From Bacteroidota bacterium (lineage in GTDB: Bacteria > Bacteroidota > Bacteroidia > UKL13-3): a stretch of DNA of 10,844 bases. The stretch is from positions 1 to 10,844 of the forward strand of contig RDYC01000233.1 in the NCBI GenBank assembly GCA_004293295.1. Reading direction: 5' to 3'. Positions 7,163-10,844 of this stretch are shown here, in pieces. The notes below the pieces were generated by a model, which had not been told where the DNA came from, did not search any database, and was given only the letters and a program-made list of their open reading frames with translations. Position numbers and translations under genes: made by a program. Positions within the stretch are counted from its first letter, which is position 1, and the number at the start of each line of letters is the position of its first letter.

Positions 7163-7457
7163 CCAGAAGAAGCCCCTGTTTTACTTTAATCGTTTATTTA
7201 CTGATATAAGTTGACATCAAGCTACTGGTCAACTGTTCTTCTCCCATCGAACATTTAATCAATAAAGATTCTTCGCCTGCTGTTTAATTCACAAGTTTTA
7301 CTTTTTATAAATTAACCCAAGATACAAGTATAGAACTCGTGTTGGTTAATTGATACCTGATTGCTAAAGCTAGAAAAGTAATTAAGCCGATTGGTTTTAC
7401 TATAAGGCAGTTGTATCCATTATTGCATGGTTAATGTGATTTTTTTTAATTCACCAA

Positions 7458-7487
7458 TTGACTAATAAAATAAAAACAATTAATTTG
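7458..7487 (+). promoter_or_regulatory. Possible promoter for the TerB-like gene
   Basis: TTG (7458-7460), a 19-bp spacer and TTAATTTG (7480-7487) match the TTG-N17-23-TAnnTTTG pattern with one mismatch in the -7 element. The ATG at 7509 follows 22 bases after it. Confidence 0.35.
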
Positions 7488-7508
7488 TGAAATATTAAAG
7501 TTGATGAT

Positions 7509-7874
7509 ATGCAAACGCAGTTTATAAAAAAAATGACGAAAGTGGAAGCCGGTTTCCATTTGCTGGTGATTGTTTCTCTGGTTGATGGAAAAATACAGCA
7601 AGCAGAAAGTGATGTTATTCTTGATTTTATAAACGACCATTTTGATGGAGAGCTGGACTTAATTAAAGAACAAGCTTTTTTGCGTGCCTTACCTGAGAGC
7701 GAAAGGGAAAGACATTTTATTGAGACTGCGGAACACTTTTATACCATTAGTACCGAAGATGAAAGACATACATTAACTCGTTTTGCGATGGAAGTAGCCA
7801 TGGCGGATGAGGATATGCAAATTCCTGAAAACAAGTTTATCAATAAATTGTACGATTGTTGGGCAATTGAATAA
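7509..7874 (+). CDS. TerB-like small acidic cytosolic protein
   Basis: This 121-residue all-helical protein resembles the TerB/TerB-like family (tellurite-resistance TerB, COG3793 and relatives). The typical repeat is visible twice: FHLLVIVSLVDGKIQQAE (16-33), with the acidic DGxIxxxE signature (D26, E33), and RFAMEVAMADEDMQIPE (91-107), with a second acidic turn (D100, E107). In the family these acidic sites sit near each other and may bind metal. It has no signal peptide or membrane segment. No other ter genes are nearby, so a role in tellurite resistance is not implied; isolated TerB-like proteins are common and mostly uncharacterised. An alternative start at 7533 (MTKVEAGF) is possible; I keep 7509 because it fits the upstream promoter. 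It is a single-gene unit closed by its own terminator. Confidence 0.75.
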   Translation: MQTQFIKKMTKVEAGFHLLVIVSLVDGKIQQAESDVILDFINDHFDGELDLIKEQAFLRALPESERERHFIETAEHFYTISTEDERHTLTRFAMEVAMADEDMQIPENKFINKLYDCWAIE

Positions 7875-7903
7875 AGAAATTAAGAATAATATAATATAGA
7901 TTT

Positions 7904-7930
7904 AAGCCACTGTAAAACAGTGGCTTTTTT
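7904..7930 (+). terminator. Rho-independent terminator after the TerB-like gene
   Basis: AAGCCACTG (7904-7912) pairs with CAGTGGCTT (7918-7926) around a TAAAA loop and runs into a T tract. Its stem core GCCACT/AGTGGC is the same as in the dnaA terminator. Confidence 0.9.
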
Positions 7931-7946
7931 ATTATTTCGCCATTTT

Positions 7947-7960
7947 CTGATAAATATCAG
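7947..7960. promoter_or_regulatory. Palindrome CTGATA-AA-TATCAG upstream of the receptor promoter
   Basis: Perfect 6-bp arms are separated by two bases, about 35 bp upstream of the -7 element of the receptor gene. It could be a regulator site, but nothing ties it to a known protein. Confidence 0.25.
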
Positions 7961-7972
7961 TCATTGTTTTTA

Positions 7973-8002
7973 TTTAGACTAAATCTAATTAGGGTACATT
8001 TG
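7973..8002 (+). promoter_or_regulatory. Promoter of the TonB-dependent receptor with internal operator-like palindrome
   Basis: TACATTTG (7995-8002) is an exact TAnnTTTG -7 element, 28 bases before the ATG. TTTA at 7973-7976, 18 bp upstream, is a possible -33. Between them TTAGACTAAATCTAA (7974-7988) is a 15-bp palindrome with one mismatched pair. Its TTAG/CTAA outer halves resemble DtxR/IdeR-type metal-repressor sites, so repression by Fe or Mn is a reasonable guess. Confidence 0.45.
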
Positions 8003-8030
8003 ACCCACCATATTCTTCAAATTAGTATTT

Positions 8031-10409
8031 ATGAAAAAGACGATACCGTTATTGTTTATCATATTTTTTTCCTTGACTACCCAAGCCATTACCATACGAG
8101 GAGTATTGGTAAATCATAAGCAACAACCCTTACCCAATCAACATATATTTTTAAATAACGGAGTGAGTTCATCAACCAATCAGGATGGCTCTTTTAAGAT
8201 AGAACAATTGCTTAAGGGTGAATATGAACTTAAAACAGAAATGGGTGGACAAATTGTGGTGCTTTATGTATTTCACCTTGATGAAAACAAACCCGAAGTT
8301 AATTTGGGTACCATTACCGTACATAACAATGTACAACTTAAAGAAGCTGAAGTAAGAGATGTTTCAGGAGTTAAAACTATTGAGCGCATGCCGGATGTAA
8401 AGGATAACGTAATTTATGCAGGTAAGAAGACAGAGGTGGTTCGTTTAACAACTTCAACAGCTAATCTTGCACAAAATAATTCGCGCCAAATATTTGCCAA
8501 AGTACCCGGAATACATGTTTGGGAAAGCGATGGAAGCGGAGTGCAAATGGGTATTGCATCTCGGGGGTTAAGCCCCAACCGTATGTGGGAATTTAATACC
8601 CGCCAAAATGGATATGATATTGCTGCCGACCCTTTCGGATACCCCGAAGCTTACTATACCCCTTCTGTTGAATCGTTAGACAGAATTGAAGTGATTAGAG
8701 GGGCTGCCTCATTGCAGTACGGCCCGCAATTTGGGGGAGTTGTAAATTATATAAAGAAACGCTCAGTAAGTGGAAAAAAAATCGGTGTAGAAAGTATGCA
8801 AACTGCGGGAAGTAATGGATTATTTAGCACCTTTAATGCAATTGGAGGCAACGTGGGGAAGTTTACTTACTATGCCAATGTAAACTACAGGCGCTCGGAT
8901 GGATGGCGAATTAATAATGGGTACAACACCTGGAATGGGTTTGTTAATTTAGGCTATCAACTTACCTCTAAAATACACATCAGTGCTGAGTACACCAGAA
9001 TGGATCAATTGGTACAACAACCGGGTGGGCTTACCGATTCAATGTTTGCTATCAGTGCACAACAATCGGTAAGAAACAGAAATTGGTTTAAGTTAATCTG
9101 GAACATTGCTGCCATTAATCTTGATTACCAAATAACCAGTAATCATAAGCTAAATATTAAGGCCTTCGGTTTATCAGGAAAAAGAAACAGCATTGGTTTT
9201 ATGAGTGATATCAATCTCCCTGATTTGGCAAATGCTTCCGGTGATTTTGGGTTACGTGTAATTGATAAGGATGCCTATGATAATTATGGTGTTGAGGTAA
9301 GACATTTGTACAGCTACCAAATAGGTAAACAAAAGCATGCATTAGCTTTGGGAGGACGTTACTACAAAGGTAACACTAATCGCATACAGAGCAGGTTTGG
9401 CAATAGAGGAGCAAGCTATGACTTAGCTACTGAGCAGGAAGCACTAAATCGGGATATTAAGTTTGATGCACAAAATCTGGCCTTTTTTGCTGAGAACCTA
9501 TTTAATATCACCAACAGACTAAGCCTTACTCCGGGTGTTCGTTTTGAGGTATTAGATAATCAAGCAGAAGGAACATTAGATGCAAAGTCGGTTGATCAAA
9601 CCAGTTCCCGTAGTTTTGCCTTAGTGGGTTTGGGTATTCAATACAAAGTATCAGCATCAACTAACCTGTACGCCAATGTTTCGCAATGTTATCGCCCTGT
9701 ATTATTCAGCGATTTATCAGTAGCCACAACAGATTCCATCAATCCGGATTTAAAAGATGGCAATGGATATAATATTGATCTTGGATACCGTGGAGCCTTG
9801 GGTAAGGTATTGAATTTTGATGTGAGTGCTTACTATTTGTATTATGGAAACCGAATCGGGACTTATACTGTTAATGGGAAAAATTACCGCACCAATATTG
9901 GCAGTTCAGAAAGCAAAGGAGTTGAAGCATTTGCAGAGTTCGTGCCTACTGCATTTTTACCAACCTTGAAAATTGGAACCATTCAGCTTTTTGCCTCCGT
10001 TGCTTTTATACAAGCAAAGTACTTAACATGGAACGACCCTGATGCAACAAAAAACCAAAAAGGGAAGTTTGTTGAAAATGCACCACAATACATTCATCGT
10101 TTTGGGCTCACTTATCGCTACAAATTTTTTACCACTACTTTTCAATATAGCATGGTAGGTGAAGCATATGCTGATGCACTAAATACAGAAAAAGCAAATG
10201 CAAGGGCCACCGTTGGGATTATTCCTGCCTATCAGGTTGCCGATTGGTCAATGAGCTTGCAACTATTGAAGAAGTACCAGATTAATGCAGGAATAAATAA
10301 TGTTTTTAACAAACATTACTTCACCAGAAGGGCCGGGGGCTATCCAGGGCCCGGTTTATTGCCTGCTGAAGGCCGCATTTGGTATATTGGTATTGGCGTT
10401 AAAATTTAA
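8031..10409 (+). CDS. FecA-like TonB-dependent outer-membrane receptor
   Basis: This 792-residue outer-membrane receptor imports a ligand with energy from TonB/ExbBD. A Sec signal peptide (1-19, MKKTIPLLFIIFFSLTTQA) is followed by a carboxypeptidase-regulatory-like domain (about 20-98, GVLVNHKQQPLPNQHIFL). The plug (about 115-245) contains RQIFAKVPGIHVWESDGSG, IASRGLSPNR, FGYPEAYYTPSVESLDRIEV and VIRGAASLQYGPQFGG. The 22-stranded barrel runs to a C-terminal strand, GRIWYIGIGVKI. The plug resembles FecA/COG4772 receptors, so ferric citrate or another Fe(III) chelate is the likeliest substrate, but ligand specificity cannot be read from sequence. There is no FecI/FecR pair or SusD partner in the window, and the N-terminus carries no FecA-type sigma-signalling (STN) domain that I can see. 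Control more likely acts at its own promoter, which holds an operator-like palindrome. Confidence 0.92.
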   Translation: MKKTIPLLFIIFFSLTTQAITIRGVLVNHKQQPLPNQHIFLNNGVSSSTNQDGSFKIEQLLKGEYELKTEMGGQIVVLYVFHLDENKPEVNLGTITVHNNVQLKEAEVRDVSGVKTIERMPDVKDNVIYAGKKTEVVRLTTSTANLAQNNSRQIFAKVPGIHVWESDGSGVQMGIASRGLSPNRMWEFNTRQNGYDIAADPFGYPEAYYTPSVESLDRIEVIRGAASLQYGPQFGGVVNYIKKRSVSGKKIGVESMQTAGSNGLFSTFNAIGGNVGKFTYYANVNYRRSDGWRINNGYNTWNGFVNLGYQLTSKIHISAEYTRMDQLVQQPGGLTDSMFAISAQQSVRNRNWFKLIWNIAAINLDYQITSNHKLNIKAFGLSGKRNSIGFMSDINLPDLANASGDFGLRVIDKDAYDNYGVEVRHLYSYQIGKQKHALALGGRYYKGNTNRIQSRFGNRGASYDLATEQEALNRDIKFDAQNLAFFAENLFNITNRLSLTPGVRFEVLDNQAEGTLDAKSVDQTSSRSFALVGLGIQYKVSASTNLYANVSQCYRPVLFSDLSVATTDSINPDLKDGNGYNIDLGYRGALGKVLNFDVSAYYLYYGNRIGTYTVNGKNYRTNIGSSESKGVEAFAEFVPTAFLPTLKIGTIQLFASVAFIQAKYLTWNDPDATKNQKGKFVENAPQYIHRFGLTYRYKFFTTTFQYSMVGEAYADALNTEKANARATVGIIPAYQVADWSMSLQLLKKYQINAGINNVFNKHYFTRRAGGYPGPGLLPAEGRIWYIGIGVKI

Positions 10410-10492
10410 TGGATTATCCTTTTTAAAGGGTAAGCCTGCAACCTTGGGTGGGGCAAATTTTTTGCGTGCCATTTCAAGATATTAAATTTTAA

Positions 10493-10506
10493 ACTACACT
10501 TGTAGT
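10493..10506. promoter_or_regulatory. Palindrome ACTACA-CT-TGTAGT before the glycosyltransferase gene
   Basis: Perfect 6-bp arms flank a 2-bp centre, 32 bp before the ATG at 10539. No clear TAnnTTTG follows; the nearest candidate, TACTTTTTG (10519-10527), has one extra base. It may be an operator, or only a chance inverted repeat. Confidence 0.2.
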
Positions 10507-10538
10507 ATAAAATACAGTTACTTTTTGCTGCACCTAAC

Positions 10539-10844
10539 ATGCCCATGATGCTTAAAATATGGCTCTCTTTACTCTTTCAAAGAATAAAATTGCCTTTAAA
10601 ACACCGCAAAACAAGGGCATTCTTAAAAAGTGAGCAACAACGCATTCATTCATTGCTTACAGCACAGGTGGTAACTAAAAAAGGCACCCTCGTTATTAAA
10701 ACAGACGATATCGGTGATTACCTTATTTGGCAACATACTTGGCAACATTATCAAGCAAATGCTACATCACCGCTTTATTTTGTAGGAAATGTGGTTTGGA
10801 AGCCATTATTTGACAAGTTTAATGGCCAAACAGAAAATACGTTT
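10539..10844 (+). CDS. Glycosyltransferase family 9-like protein, 3' end outside the window
   Basis: The first 102 residues of a protein that runs off the right edge are visible. A basic N-terminal segment (MPMMLKIWLSLLFQRIKL) precedes LVIKTDDIGDYLIW (51-64). This matches the first strand and glycine loop of family 9 glycosyltransferases (heptosyltransferase type, usually IxRxDxIGDxxL). The following PLYFVGNVVWKPLFDKF (79-95) fits the second strand and helix. Family members transfer sugars to lipopolysaccharide core or other surface glycans at the cytoplasmic face of the inner membrane. An in-frame stop at 10503-10505 leaves ATG 10539 as the earliest start; 10545 and 10548 are also possible. 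It may belong to a surface-polysaccharide cluster lying to the right. The family call is moderate because the catalytic half is not visible. Confidence 0.65.
   Translation, partial: MPMMLKIWLSLLFQRIKLPLKHRKTRAFLKSEQQRIHSLLTAQVVTKKGTLVIKTDDIGDYLIWQHTWQHYQANATSPLYFVGNVVWKPLFDKFNGQTENTF

Larger units (their letters stand above)
7108..7508. other. Non-coding stretch of about 400 bp
   Basis: I find no credible gene here. Both ends carry the promoters of the flanking genes. Between them are two inverted repeats. AGTTGAC (7209-7215) / GTCAACT (7228-7234) has a 12-nt loop. AATTAACCCAA (7310-7320) / TTGGTTAATT (7342-7351) pairs with one bulged C. A 17-codon minus-strand frame (7194-7247, MGEEQLTSSLMSTYISK) starts with ATG but has nothing to support it. 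There is no tRNA fold, T-tract terminator or riboswitch that I can recognise. Confidence 0.5.

Noticed and set aside
7283..7454. 10-bp direct repeat TTTAATTCAC at 7283-7292 and 7445-7454
   Set aside because: Short, AT-rich and unrelated to any gene boundary; likely chance.
7108..7508. SAM riboswitch or other leader upstream of the cystathionine enzyme gene
   Set aside because: The likely promoter -7 element lies only about 23 bases before the ATG, leaving no room for a riboswitch, and I see no conserved riboswitch core.
7509..7874. Tellurite-resistance gene
   Set aside because: Only the TerB-like fold is seen; no terA, terC, terD or terZ neighbours exist, so a resistance role is unsupported.
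10415..10432. Hairpin after the receptor stop (TATCCTTT / AAAGGGTA)
   Set aside because: The loop would be only 2 bases, or fewer pairs with a larger loop, and there is no T tract after it, so it is not a convincing terminator.
10300..10485. 61-codon plus-strand frame over the receptor 3' end
   Set aside because: Mostly out-of-frame reading of the receptor's conserved C-terminus, with no family likeness of its own.
1..10844. CRISPR arrays, tRNA or rRNA genes, insertion sequences
   Set aside because: No regularly spaced repeats, no tRNA-like cloverleaf, no rRNA sequence and no transposase seen on either strand.

Overview
The window is low-GC bacterial DNA that reads as Bacteroidota. The DnaA, the SusC/FecA-style TonB receptor with an N-terminal carboxypeptidase-like domain, and the split 5'-nucleotidase are all of Bacteroidota type. 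Start codons lack clear Shine-Dalgarno sequences. Several intergenic regions carry TAnnTTTG-like -7 elements, typical of the promoters of this phylum. I cannot name a genus.

Layout, left to right. A 5'-truncated MeaB-type GTPase (1-908) is followed 33 bp later by a two-gene cassette: an OLD/AAA15-like ATPase (942-2051) and a 161-residue protein with Toprim-like acidic motifs (2055-2540), only 3 bp apart. Next comes a split 5'-nucleotidase. The C-terminal domain is a lipoprotein (2574-3302), and the catalytic metallophosphatase is a separate exported protein (3280-4230) that overlaps it by 23 nt. An AT-rich 216-bp gap with one perfect DnaA box leads into dnaA (4447-5883). A bidirectional terminator separates dnaA from a convergent PLP enzyme of the cystathionine gamma-synthase/lyase type (5947-7107, minus). 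A roughly 400-bp non-coding stretch follows, then a small TerB-like gene (7509-7874) with its own terminator, a FecA-like TonB-dependent receptor (8031-10409) behind a palindrome-rich promoter, and the start of a glycosyltransferase-9-like gene that runs off the right edge (10539-10844).

Most of this is ordinary chromosomal housekeeping. The best candidate for something new is the ATPase plus small Toprim-like pair. Its organisation resembles two-component OLD/PARIS-type ATPase-nuclease defence modules, but the effector is unusually small. The pair is bracketed by an imperfect 15-bp direct repeat (929-943 and 2548-2562), which could be an insertion scar or simply two similar promoter elements. 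Secondary points are a serine in place of the first P-loop glycine of DnaA, and a near-palindrome inside the receptor promoter that looks like a metal-repressor operator.
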